NCBI GenBank assembly: GCA_038093975.1
Contig: JBBPTG010000071.1
Span: 62,001-126,000 of the forward strand
Direction of reading: 5' to 3'
Length of the DNA stretch: 64,000 nt
Source of the DNA: Chalciporus piperatus
Taxonomy: Eukaryota; Basidiomycota; Agaricomycetes; Boletales; Boletaceae
This document shows positions 1 to 10,322 of this stretch, piece after piece (position 1 is the first letter of the stretch; every line of letters begins with the position of its first letter). The notes under the pieces were generated by a model. That model made no database searches and had not been told where the DNA came from. It saw only the letters and a list, made by a program, of their open reading frames with translations. A program made the translations under genes and the position numbers.

Positions 1-578
1 ATCCCTGTTCTTGTCCCCCGTCAGATAGAGCAGCCTCCTCCCATCCCCGCTTAGATCGCCCAAGATAAAGTTCGCCAGGCCTCCCGCAGTCTCATCCGTT
101 CCCCGACGTACATCCACCGGCACCGACCTCCTCAGCTCAGGGAACTCCTCTCCTATCTTCTTCGCCGCCCCCGCAGTAACCTTTCCAACGACATAGAACG
201 GCACACCACTCCAATCCGCCCCTCGATCGCGATCTTTAGTCCGCTTCAGACTCGTCGATGTCCATATAGCATATGAATGGAAAGATGGAAACACGCACCT
301 CCGCCATCCACCGATATCGACCTCACTGCTTCTCTCCACGCCTCGACCGACCTCTTGCTCGTCATCACAACCCCGTCAACCCTCCCACCCCCCACTCGCG
401 GACCCCTCTCAATCCTCTCCCTCAACATACCCACGTTCTCGAGCACCGTCTCAAGCACAGGCACATTGAAAGCGACATACCCCTTTGCATCAAACTCGGC
501 TTCATACCGATCTGGCACATCCTCGTCCGGAGCTCTGAGCAACAACACGCGTTTCCCTTTCAAGTTCGACTCGTTCAT
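1..578 (-). CDS. HEM4: uroporphyrinogen-III synthase (partial, runs off left edge)
   Basis: The enzyme cyclises hydroxymethylbilane to uroporphyrinogen III in cytosolic haem synthesis. I chose the ATG at 578 because the family signature begins straight after it (KGKRVLLLRAPDED). The first exon continues with a PVLET stretch and then VDGVVMTSKRSVEAW, typical of HemD/HEM4 domain 1. A short intron lies near 250-295 (donor GTGCGT; the exact acceptor is unclear). The next exon, from about 245 down to base 1, reads VPFYVVGKVTA and then LLYLTGDKNRD, the conserved end of the second domain. The C-terminus lies outside the window. It is divergent from the gene starting at 866, with a shared 287-bp promoter region. 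Confidence 0.85.
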
Positions 579-865
579 ACCCCCGTGCCAGTGAATCCCT
601 CGATCTGTCACTTTAGATGTCTTCTGATCACCAAGGTCTGGTTTTGAGGAGACGAGATCTGTCACGACGATGACGGGCGTCTTGACCCCTTGACCTTGCC
701 ATTGGCACTCCGCGACACCCAATCAGTTCACTCGATCATCGATCACCTGTCTCGTCCGTTCCGAAGCCTACCCAGACCCACGCCGGTACTCACTCCCACA
801 AGACATACACCGAGTGCTATATCCCTTCCATTCACTTCTCACTACCCCCATCATACACACATCCA

Positions 866-1516
866 ATGGACTCGGACCTCTTCTCCATGCCTCTCATCGC
901 TACCCTCCTCGCTCGTACACCTCTTCCACCCCTTACAGCTCGCACCGTCTGGCGGCCCGAACTCACACCACAGATCGACCAGTTGAACGCGGGACTCAAC
1001 GTTCGCGCAGGTACGTCCCCTCCCATTCTCATACACATCCATACCCACCCACACTCATACACATACTCGCACTCGCACCAACGCAGCCCTCCATCTCCTC
1101 AACGACGATTTTGAGGCCTGCCACTCCCTCGCTCAGACTCAGGAGGGAGACCCCTACTCCGATCACATCCACTGTATCGCACATCGTCGTGAGCCCGATT
1201 ACGGGAACTCCAAGTCAGTCCTTATCGCCTTCGTTCTCACCTCCAAGCTTCCTTCCTAATAACATGTCGCCTTCCTTGAATTAGGTGGTGGGTCGCCCGC
1301 CTCTCACATCCCCATCTCGGCGAGATATACGTCCCAGACGTCTCAAGCGCGTCGATATCCCAAGTCCGAAAGGCAATGGACCAATTCGTCGATGCCGTCC
1401 AGGCAGCCGAGTCTTCGGGTAACGGAGTAACAGAGCTAGAGCAACGTCAATGGGCAGAGCTCACGAAACTCATCAAGATCTTGGTCGAGATGGACGGGGA
1501 AAAGAAGAAGTACTGA
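866..1516 (+). CDS. conserved fungal protein of unknown function
   Basis: Three exons (866-1010, 1087-1213, 1285-1516) join in frame with canonical GT-AG borders and give 167 residues. Sequence seen: an N-terminal FSMPLIATLLARTPLPPL, a central HLLNDDFEACHSLAQ, and HCIAHRREPDYGNSKWW at about residues 80-100, which looks like a conserved core, then a C-terminal helix-rich tail ending EMDGEKKKY. No signal peptide or membrane segment is visible. I recognise this as a small soluble protein family in fungi, but no function is known to me. The start is the only ATG upstream of the conserved block. It is divergent from HEM4. Confidence 0.75.
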
Positions 1517-1621
1517 AAACGGTGTTCGATACCGGTGTCATTCTGACGAATACTAATACCAATACCACGACAGACATACGACTGTCGATGAGGAGGTGAA
1601 TAGATTGGAGTGTAGGATAGT

Positions 1622-2919
1622 CTACGGGTTTCCTCCGATGATTTTGATTATATTTTCGTATACCGTGAATACGATCCCACCACTCATCTGGAGACTTGTA
1701 TCAGACTATATGCGAACAGAAACGCGTCATTTGGTACTCACGACCAACCTCGCCAATCGAGGTGTCGTTCCAGTCCAGAAACGGAGTAATCCCTCTTCTG
1801 TAAGGATGCGGTATCCACAGTGGAACGAGTTTTTGTACTGCTGACGAGCACCGAGTGACTGCATCCGGGTTTTGATGACACTGTCATACGACATCAATTG
1901 CAGGTCGCGGACAAAGCGAACTGGCGACCTACTCGAGTGGCTGCGTAACATAAACAGTGACGAGACCAGCGATCGCACCAATTGCGAACGTGATCCCGGT
2001 TGGAAGCTGTTGTCCCGGACGTCCGGTCGTCTGAACGAACTGCTTGAGGGTGGTATATGTCGTAAAACGAACAGCCGAATTGGCTCCTTGTCGCATCATC
2101 TAGTCACACAGATGAGCGACCGCACACGTGGATTTGGTGAGGCGAACGCACGACAGGGAATAACCCTCTGTATATGCCTGCGATACCTTCTTGACGTATG
2201 ATGGAGGTTGTCCCGTGTATCAGACCGCGGTATTGTGGATTTGGTCGTTTAGCGTCGTCGATGAGTTTCGTCCTGGATGACACGTGTTATGAGACGAAGT
2301 TAGTATAGGGAAGAAAGACGCACTTGATAGTCTCTGAAGGAGTCACCGCAACAATAGCTTCCACCACACCCGCTCCCAATCCAGCTACAGAACAATGAAA
2401 TGAGTCGCGTGATCGCCCCCGAGGATGCTTCGCACTGACCGACTAAACTTCTCGGTGCAGTCACCTTGCCCTGTTGTTGTTTGGCATGAGCGAAAGAAGA
2501 GGAGAAGGAAAGGGAAGAAATGTGTGGATCTCACGTACCTCTGCATCTGCCAACAAACTCTTGAAGTGGTCATAACTGACGAAGCGAACGCCTGCCTTGA
2601 CAGAGTTCCCGATGACGAGTGCCGAACAGCCCGAGTACAAACCAGTGATACCCTTTTCGCGTACTGTCGTTTGTATTATTGCAAGCGGCGACTCTCGCTG
2701 TGTTAGTGTGTCAGTAGAGCTGCAGTAGGATGATCCCGTGGACCGCACTCACCTGTCCACCGAACTGAGAGCGCGTTTTCACGAACTCGGTCGGATAAGT
2801 CACGAAACTGGACGATGATTTAGTGTATGAATAGTCACCGAATACTTGACCTACGCTTCGATTGCACCTGCTGTCGTTCCAGCAATCAACGAGTGAATCG
2901 GATGCTCCTTCTTCGACAT
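1622..2919 (-). CDS. CTP1: mitochondrial tricarboxylate (citrate) transport protein
   Basis: A mitochondrial carrier (SLC25) of the inner membrane that exchanges citrate/isocitrate for malate. It has about seven small exons on the minus strand. The N-terminus MSKKEHPIHSLIAGTTAGAIEA begins at 2919. The first carrier signature is FVTYPTEFVKTRSQFGG, which is characteristic of the citrate-carrier branch. Then come GLYSGCSALVIGNSVKAGVR, a second repeat with VTPSETIK, and a third ending FDVIKTRMQS and GVRFVSY-like text. The last exon ends SGGIVFTVYENIIK and the stop is at 1622-1624. Three PX[DE]xx[KR] carrier motifs are therefore present. Exact borders of some middle exons are my reading. Confidence 0.88.
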
Positions 2920-3032
2920 CGTATGCATGCAACAACAACTGGATTTCCGATTTAGTCTCAACTCTAGACTCTGACGTCACTTCGAAAACGTCGAGGATAA
3001 ATACCCAGCGAGATGAAGAATCTCCCCCAACA

Positions 3033-3530
3033 ATGTCTTCCCCTCAACATCATCTCCACGACCCTTCTCAGCCACTGCCCCCACCCCCACCGGCGGTGGT
3101 GACCAGTTCCAGTTCCAGTGCCAATCCACACACAACTGCAGTGCCTCAACCTGGTACTTCACAACAGGGTGGCAGGAACGCGTTCAACTCTGAACGTCCG
3201 TTGTGCGTCGTTCCTGTTCCAGAAGGTTTGCGTCGATGAGCAGCGATGATGGCGTCACCTCGATGCTGACTCTTTCTCAAGGCGGTGTTGCCATTGGCGG
3301 TCAACAGGGCTTGCCTGAAGGACACGCGCACATGGGTGATAAGATCGTAGGGAAAACCCAAAAGGTAAGATCTGGCGTATAGATGGTCCTTTTTACACGC
3401 CGTCTTACGTGTCCCTCGCTAGGTCATTGGAAAGTACACGAACAATCCGGAACTTCATGAGAAGGGCGAACTTCGCGAGACGGGCGAAAAGGCTGCAGCC
3501 GAGGGACAGGCGCGGGCTGCTCATGACTGA
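3033..3530 (+). CDS. CsbD-like small hydrophilic protein
   Basis: Exons 3033-3225, 3282-3364 and 3423-3530 join in frame to give 127 residues. The first 60 residues are a Pro/Ser-rich disordered leader. The C-terminal half reads HMGDKIVGKTQKVIGK, then NPELHEKGELRETGEKAAA, matching the repeated K-x-x-G-K / KGE-x-R-x-x-G pattern of CsbD-like stress proteins widespread in fungi. There is no membrane segment. The cellular role is unknown; bacterial CsbD belongs to the general stress regulon, but that says little about this protein. Confidence 0.75.
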
Positions 3531-3954
3531 TTGAACGAGTTCGATGTATCATTGTAGCGGATCGCATGGGCCTGTGTAGTCTGATGTAGGATAGACACTT
3601 TATCGAAAGGACGAGGAGTATTATGAGATTACACAGAGGGGAGGCTTCTAAACACAAAGTTCAAGATACAGTAATGCCTCAAGTTGTCGGTTGTCTCGAG
3701 GGAAGGGAAACCATTCGATGGACCTCCAACTTGTTTGTAACAACGATTTCCATGATGGAGTAAATGAACGAGGTTGATCACGACTCAGGAGGTTAAATGA
3801 ACAAACTGGGTTTGGCCCCTAACATTAGTGACCCTCGGTAGCACGTGAGGGCACGCGTCGCAATCAACAACACCGAATTACCGACCCTAAACAAAGACGC
3901 GACTCAGTTTATTACGGTCATCATTGTACCAACCGCTTCATTCCATCTCTCACA
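3531..3954. other. intergenic region between the CsbD-like gene and H2A.Z
   Basis: 424 bp with no credible reading frame. It should hold the 3' UTR of the CsbD-like gene and the promoter of the histone variant gene. I see no strong repeat or RNA gene. Confidence 0.6.
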
Positions 3955-4520
3955 ATGCCCCCCAAAACAGGCGGAAAATCAAAGGCAGGTGCACCAGACG
4001 CTTCTCAATCAGGCGTAGCAGGGTCTGGTGCAACGGCAACCCCTCGCACGATACAAACTAGGAGTCAAAAAGCTGGTCTCCAGGTGTGTATTCGTCCCAT
4101 ACACACCCCTTTTCGATGGTCACTCTTACATGTGATGGTGTACAGTTCCCTGTTGGACGTATTCACCGTTATCTGAAACAACGCACGCAACATAACGTGC
4201 GGATCGGTGCCAAGGCTGCCGTATACACGAGTGCCATTCTAGAGTACCTCACTGCCGAAGTACTCGAGCTTGCTGGTGAGTTTCCTACATAAGCCGTTTC
4301 ACCGCCATCAATGCTGATGTGTATTTCCCCTCCAGGCAACGCATCAAAAGATCTCCGCGTGAAGCGTATAACGCCCCGACACTTACAACTGGCTATTCGT
4401 GGCGACGAGGAGCTCGATATGCTCGTTCGCGCCACGATCGCAGGTGGAGGTGTCCTTCCATTCATCCACAAGTCCCTCACTGCCAGTACGAGCAAGGGCA
4501 AGAAACCCGAGGGTCAGTGA
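3955..4520 (+). CDS. HTZ1: histone H2A variant H2A.Z
   Basis: Nucleosomal histone variant placed at promoters by SWR1-type remodellers. Three exons (3955-4083, 4146-4275, 4336-4520) give 147 residues. The histone fold is clear: [14 protein letters not shown], then [20 protein letters not shown], then [18 protein letters not shown]. The core uses [20 protein letters not shown] and the tail reads [12 protein letters not shown], both typical of H2A.Z rather than canonical H2A, which would have an SQE/SQEL tail. The N-terminal tail has several Gly-Lys pairs that could be acetylated. Both introns are phase-consistent. Confidence 0.95.
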
Positions 4521-4903
4521 GTGGCGCACCGCTCCGAGTCGATATCGTGGACGTGGACCCCCCTTTTTCTTCGTTTGACTTGTTTGGTCGGCGTTCTCGA
4601 GATGGACTGTACGGGCTACGATGATGATTAAAATTATTGATTGATTAGTTTGCTGATTTGTCTTATTCGTCGATGTAGGTAGTATGTAGTATGTCGTTAT
4701 GTAGCTCCAGTGCTTCATCATCACGGACTTGGTTGAGCACGAGAGCACTGGCCACGGGTGAGTGGATGCTGTTTCTAAGTGGCTATGGGATCGAGCTTAT
4801 AGGTATAGTACTGGGAGTCGAAGTGTACGGCGTGAAGCTTCCGCTGCGAGGGGTTTGTTTAAATTGCGCGTACTTACTTCTCACATCCTCCTAGGACAAC
4901 GAC
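4521..4903. other. intergenic region upstream of the tRNA
   Basis: 383 bp with only weak, uncoded-looking frames. It contains the 3' flank of H2A.Z and the 5' flank of the tRNA gene. No feature recognised. Confidence 0.5.
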
Positions 4904-4982
4904 GGTCTTGTAGTGTAGCGGTTATCACTTGGGATTCTGATAACATCTTCCCAAGACCCAGGTTCGATTCCTGGCAAGACCT
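4904..4982 (+). tRNA. tRNA-Gln (anticodon CTG) with a probable 7-nt intron
   Basis: The fold is complete. The acceptor stem GGTCTTG pairs with CAAGACC, followed by T at position 73. The D-arm is GTG..CAC. The anticodon stem TGGGA pairs with TCCCA (4930-4934 with 4949-4953). The T-stem CCAGG pairs with CCTGG around TTCGATT. The internal Pol III A box fits TRGYNNARNNG at 4911-4921 and the B box GGTTCGATTCC lies at 4961-4971. The anticodon loop is 14 nt instead of 7. If the extra bases sit one base after the anticodon, as in all eukaryotic tRNA introns, the intron is 4941-4947 and the anticodon CTG is 4937-4939. Confidence 0.9.
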
Positions 4983-4986
4983 TATC

Positions 4987-4999
4987 TTTTTCTTTTTTT
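4987..4999 (+). terminator. Pol III oligo-T terminator of the tRNA
   Basis: Two T runs (five, then seven) start 5 bases after the mature tRNA end, the usual RNA polymerase III stop signal. Confidence 0.8.
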
Positions 5000-5149
5000 G
5001 TCTCCCTGTGCTATTGAAGCATTACGTCATCCATACTTACATTCTGCCGGATCATTTTTTCCTTTCAACTCCCTCGTCGGTTCTCTCTCGCAGATATCGG
5101 TTTGATCGTCTGCGATCGCAACGAATTTTTGTAACTTTCCAGTTGTTAT

Positions 5150-7915
5150 ATGCCAACTAGACACCCAGAAAATCATCGGAAACTTGCACTTCAGAAACTC
5201 GAATCCTTTCAGTACAATCAAGACGATATCGAACAACATGGACGCATCTGCCTTCTTGTCGACCTTCCACCCGAATCCCTCACCCATATCACAGCTTACC
5301 TATCCCCACCTTCCCTTCTGTCTCTCGCACGCACATGTCGATACCTCTCCGATCACGTCAGAGACGACAACACCTGGCTTAGGGCCTTCCTAAACCAGTT
5401 CCTAAACATCACCCCAGAACATGAACTCGAGCACGCCCTCGAAAAGACTCTTCTCCTACACAGGACAGAAAGTACATGGCGTAAAGAATTTCTCTTCCGA
5501 TACTCCATCAGGCGGTGCGTGAACCCTCCGAACCCCACCGTGGGCGTTTTGACCACGTCGGTGTGAAACTGAAACGAACGCTTTCGCTTACAGACGTTGG
5601 GAGAGTTCCCGAAACCCGACGGTCACCCATGCACCGCAGGATTCGTCCATCGATTTTGCACATGTCATGTCTGAGAATGGACTGCTGACGGCGTCTATTC
5701 GGTATGGCATCGTCGCACGCTCGATCCCGCTCAATGGAAAGGTCTTGAAGGGTTATATCGACGCTTCAGGCACTGGATTGGGTATCGGCAACCCAAACGT
5801 GGAGTTTACGCCCAACGTCTCGACGTGTGCGATCACGTCGGATGGAGGGACTGCCCGAGTGTTCTGGGGCAAACGCAATGGCGAGGTTGCGCTCGTGGTT
5901 GTGAATCGTGTCATGGATTCCGGTCGCGCTGTATCCAAGTTTATCAGGTGCGGAGTGACGGACCAACACGAGGGAGCGGTTCAACAGATCGTTCCCGATG
6001 CTGATTCGAACACGTTCTTGTCTGCTGGTGCAGACGGCCGTGTCAAGTTGTGGGATATGAAGACCCTGCAGCTGATGTGGTCCACCGAGAAACAGGAGCA
6101 GTCTCTCGTGACCGATCCATTTGTCAGCGTTGCGGGAAGCTTGAGCGACGGCTTCGTTGCTGGCGCGTTGAAGAGTGGGGATATCCTGCTGTTTGACTTG
6201 CAAGAGTCAGACTCCCCTGTTGACGATTCTCGCATCCGCTCGATCCATCAGCTCAGGATTTCACCTCCCCTCCGCAACGATAGGCCTCGCTCGCCAACTC
6301 AGATGGATGCGGCCGCGCCAGAACCGTCTGTTGCGAAAATGTGGTTGTATCGGTCCGAAGAAACTGTGGTATCACTCTTCGTGCAGTATACCGATCATCC
6401 TCAGCTCTACCGCGTTCTTGCAAACGTACTCTCCCAAGAAGTCACGACCACCCTGTTCGGGGATACTTCCTTCGGCAACATCTCAGTCGTCGAGCCAATC
6501 ATCTCCAGGGATCCCCGCGACAACAACATGCTCATCGTCGGAGATCAACTCGGTTTCGTGAGCATATACGATGCAAATGCTGCTTCAGACGCATCCGTTG
6601 ACCCGGTGCATCGGTTCGAAGCGCATACAGACGGCTCTGTCACTGCTATTTCGTGGAGCCCTGTCGTCTTTGCCACTGGTTCAGCTCGGGGGACCACTGT
6701 TGCATGGGACTCCCTCACGTTGGAACCAGTGCGCTACTTCACTTCGCCCGCACCTCGTCCAGTAGCTGGACGGGACTGGGATTGCGTCAGTCACATCTCG
6801 CTCGATGGGGAGCTCGTGGTCATCATCGTTGGAAATAGGGTTATGACATGGAAAGTCGGGCAAGCGAACGGGCGAGGGCACCAGCTGAAGAAGAACAAGC
6901 ACGCTATCGCCAAGGCGAATCTCCTCACCAAGGGTCACCGTAAGGCTCCCCCGTGTTCGTCTCTTTTATACGATTGCTTACTCCAGTACTAGAACAATAC
7001 GAGATGCACAAGGACATCGCTGAATCGCGTACGGAGCTTGAGTATGAGAGGGCATATGCGCAACGGATATACAGCCGCCAGCGCGATCAACGATCAACGT
7101 TGGACTCGCTCGGCCTCTCAGAGTTAGAGGCTGTCGAGTACGTTCTCATGCTTTCGCGCGAGGAAGAAAAAGTGCGTCAACAAAGGACGTTCCTTGACGA
7201 GGGTGTCTTCGAAGGCGATTTTGACGACTTTCCGGGCACACCCACATCTTCCTATTCACGATCTTCACCGTCCACCCCGCCCCATCGCTCCAACGACCGC
7301 CAATATCCCCGCGTCGCACTTCCGATCTCGAACACCAAGGTACAAGTTTCCCCACCGTTCGTGCCTGAGCCTATGGAAGCAGGTGCGAGCATCAGTCCTC
7401 TGCGCTCGTTTGCGATCGGTGGTCCGAGTTCACCCTCTGGATCCGGATCCGGTGCCATGGCGATACGCACCCCTTCTTCCTCCTCACTTGACCACTTCCC
7501 CGCTATCAGCTCGAGCTTGTCGTCGACTTCGAGTTTGAGAGGTGGCGCTTCCGCACGGGGCTCTGTAGCGAGCAGTCCAGACCGACCACGCTCAGCGTGG
7601 AGTACCCGTCACAAATCGAAATCGGACTCCGTTCCTCCCTCCCTCGTCCCGTCTTCTCCTAGTTCGCGGGTAATGACGCCTGTGATGACGAAATCCCGCT
7701 CTCGAGGCGCCGGCGTATCTCTCTTATCGAGCGATCTCGCTCAGCGCGCCGAACCCGAACTCAAGTCCAGATCCAAATCCAATACTGGTATCAAGGAGGC
7801 GACGTTGGAACGGGAAGAAATACCGGAGTTGGATTTGGAGGAGATGGATGATGATTTGAGATTTGCGATCGAGTTGAGTCTTGCTGAGGCGAGGAGTAGG
7901 GGAGAGGTGGTGTGA
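5150..7915 (+). CDS. F-box / WD40 / UIM protein (SCF substrate-adaptor candidate)
   Basis: Three exons (5150-5514, 5594-6939, 6987-7915) give 879 residues. Residues about 36-80 form an F-box (LLVDLPPESLTHITAYLSPP, then LARTCRYLSDHVRDDNTWLRAF), which would bind Skp1. The middle carries WD40-type blades such as FLSAGADGRVKLWDMKTLQL and a later ATGSARGTTVAWDSLTLEP. A Ser-rich disordered linker follows (residues about 560-850). The last 25 residues contain a ubiquitin-interacting motif, DDDLRFAIELSLAEA. An F-box plus WD propeller plus terminal UIM suggests an SCF adaptor that may sense ubiquitinated clients; the architecture recalls fission-yeast Pof10-type proteins. The function is inferred from domains only. 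The start is the first in-frame ATG. Confidence 0.85.
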
Positions 7916-8105
7916 TAAATAGGAGGCGAGGTTGTTGGGTTGGACGGTTTGCCATTCTGTGCGACGACATTGAATTGGCACGGTACGAATGATTGATATA
8001 CATAATGCAGATGAAATCAGAGGATACACAGATCGAGGTCAACAGCAAATGCCGATGCCTACTGGGACATACAGTAGTTACTATTCCATTCTCCCTGCAA
8101 TGAAT

Positions 8106-9404
8106 TTACTCCACAACAGATTCCTCGTTGACTCGGAGAGCTAGGATTTCATCCGTTATCTTTCTAACTGATATAATGTGTGGATTGTTAACATCCAAGA
8201 GACTGACAAAAGCTTGTTGACTCACTGTTCGACCTCCAGGCACAGCCCAAACCAATCCCCAAGCCAACACCAGGTTGGAAAATTTGTGATGTTGCCTTTG
8301 AGCGCTGGTGCTGGGGACTCGGAGAGGCTTGAGTGGAACATTGTGGACCTTCAGGTTGAGTTGGCACAAACCGAATGGAATGTCCTTCACGGAACTTTAG
8401 AAGGTATGATTCTGGAAGGATGTATTGGACATTATTTCCCATTTTAATGTTGGCTTATAGGTATGGCAAATTAGTGGTCAGTAGGACATAGTCCAAGTCA
8501 TTGGACTTACCAATCTCCTCATCAAGATTGAATCCAATAATACCCCCCTGACTGCGGATCTCAACATAGTTCCCTGCCTCCCCTTCATTATCTACCCAAG
8601 CAGCCCAGAAATCTTTTGGTGCATCTTTTTCCTTATTCTCCATTAAAAGCTGTGGTGATAATTTCATGAGTGCTGCTTGTCTTTGGTTAGGAGTGTGGGA
8701 TAATGCATCAAGGTAACCAGGGTGATAAGGCCCGACTCGCTGGTTTGAGAATAAGCTTTACTTCCTCTCCTGGATCTCCCACAAGCTACACACCTGGTTC
8801 AACAACCAATGAGCAAGCTCATGGTTTACTGTTGATTTGAGAAGTGCCTCTATTGCAAGCTGATGGTTGTCGTCCTTCTTCTTGCACAGCACATCTACAT
8901 ATTCTTTGGTAACAAAGATGTAGTTTCTGAGCACATTGTTCCGTATATGAAAGCCATAGCAATCAGAGATGTTTTGCTCCACCATTGCAAACATTGGAGT
9001 TTGTTCGATGAGAAGTTTGCGGATGGCTTTTCGGCGGGTGACAATCCCTTCTGGTGATGATTTTGAACGCCATTTAGGATCTCCAATATGCACAGCAATC
9101 AAAGCATCTATGACACTGTCATATTTACCCGTAGATGTCAGGGTTTGAAGGTGACTCAGGAGCAAATCATAGAAAGGGTGGTTGTGAGGAAGTAGAGTTG
9201 TTGGAACAATACCAGCTTCAAGTTCTTGGAAGGTGCATGTGTACAGCAGAATGTTAGAGAGGTGGGTGTTAACCATTGTGGTTGTTGTGAAGGAGGGATG
9301 ATTAAAATAGGAGTTGAGACAGCAGTTATGTGGTGAAACTTACTGAGTTTGAAACCCAGCGGAGTCTGAAACATGGGCACAGTCCAAAAGCTTTGTATAA
9401 ACAA
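8106..9404 (-). CDS. orphan protein with HExxH zinc-peptidase motif
   Basis: Several minus-strand exons can be joined. A short first exon (9344-9404) contains MFQTPLGFKLS and ends in a canonical donor. A second (8794-9224) follows in phase. Later exons cover about 8518-8680 and about 8106-8400, ending at the stop at 8106-8108. The second exon ends TVNHELAHWLLNQ; HELAH (codons at 8809-8823) is a perfect HExxH metallopeptidase motif. The rest has no family I recognise. The third zinc ligand is not evident and no clear signal peptide is seen. Base composition is more A+T-rich than the neighbours, suggesting a young or lineage-restricted gene. The junction near 8680-8793 is uncertain. Confidence 0.5.
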
Positions 9405-9865
9405 TGACTATAAAGTATTAGAGTGTGCTAAACCATTAGTACATGGACCAGCAATCTATACTATCTGAGACCATAGATATTATATAGTACGAACAATCAA
9501 AACAATGCCTGAATGCAAAAACGCTGCCCAAGGGATAAGAGGTGTAACTAAGTGTTTTTGAATGGATCATAGTATGGAGCAACTTGAGGAAGTATGGAGA
9601 ATGGAGGGGAAACCGTGAACGTGAAAGCGATAATGACAACCGACAACAACGCAATCCTATATGCACACGAAAGCAGGAAGAAAAAAAATCATAGATAGAA
9701 ACCAAGCACGGCATGCGAATGGATAAAGATGCGCTCGGCGTAATAGTGCCCTGTGCCGGAACGTTGAACCAAGAGACCAACCGGCGTACACGGGCAACGG
9801 GCTTGAAGACACGAAAGCGAAGCCATATTCGGGAGCATGGGGTATCATTTCATCGGGAGAACGCT
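9405..9865. other. intergenic region
   Basis: 461 bp without a credible gene. Short frames occur on both strands with no family resemblance. No repeat seen. Confidence 0.45.
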
Positions 9866-10260
9866 CTACTCCCGCGGAGCGGACTCGACGACGGGCCAGA
9901 TGGGCTCACGGGGTCTGTCCCTCTCACTCGTGCTTGCGAGGGGGACTGCGGGTGCCGCGGAAATCAATGATGGCTGGGGAGATGGTTGAGGGGGTTGCTC
10001 GCGTAGTGCGGGTTGCTGGGGAGAGGGCTGTGGCAACGTCTGCGTCTGGGGCTGTGACTGTGACGGCTGTTGAGGTTGTTGTGGTGCACCCAGCATCTCG
10101 TCAAGACCGCGCTTGACGCCCGCCATCATCCGATCCGTCTTGTCGATTAGCTCCTCCAATCGTCTACGCTGCTCGTGGAACTCTATATAATGTTGTCTCA
10201 GCTCGGCCGCCGTTGGGACCATCGCCGTCAATACACCGTTCAGAGCGTCATGGGGAGGAG
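9866..10260 (-). CDS. Gln/Pro-rich protein, probably the C-terminal exon of a longer gene
   Basis: An open frame ends at 9866 and is open upstream past the ATG at 10231. The first 45 residues form a charged amphipathic helix (ELRQHYIEFHEQRRRLEEL, then KTDRMMAGVKRGLDEML), a probable coiled coil. About 70 residues of Gln/Pro/Ser-rich low complexity follow and look disordered, like an activation or scaffold tail. The frame stays open upstream to about 10300, so an upstream exon is likely, but I cannot place it because the neighbouring NACHT remnant begins there. Function unknown. Confidence 0.4.
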
Positions 10261-10322
10261 GCGAATGTCCATGTCCGAGGCGGGCAAGACATAGCCGACA
10301 CCTGCGGCAGCGAGTTCAGGGT

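Noticed and set aside
7724..8048. Minus-strand frames over the end of the F-box gene
   Set aside because: Antisense shadows of the Ser-rich coding region and its 3' flank.
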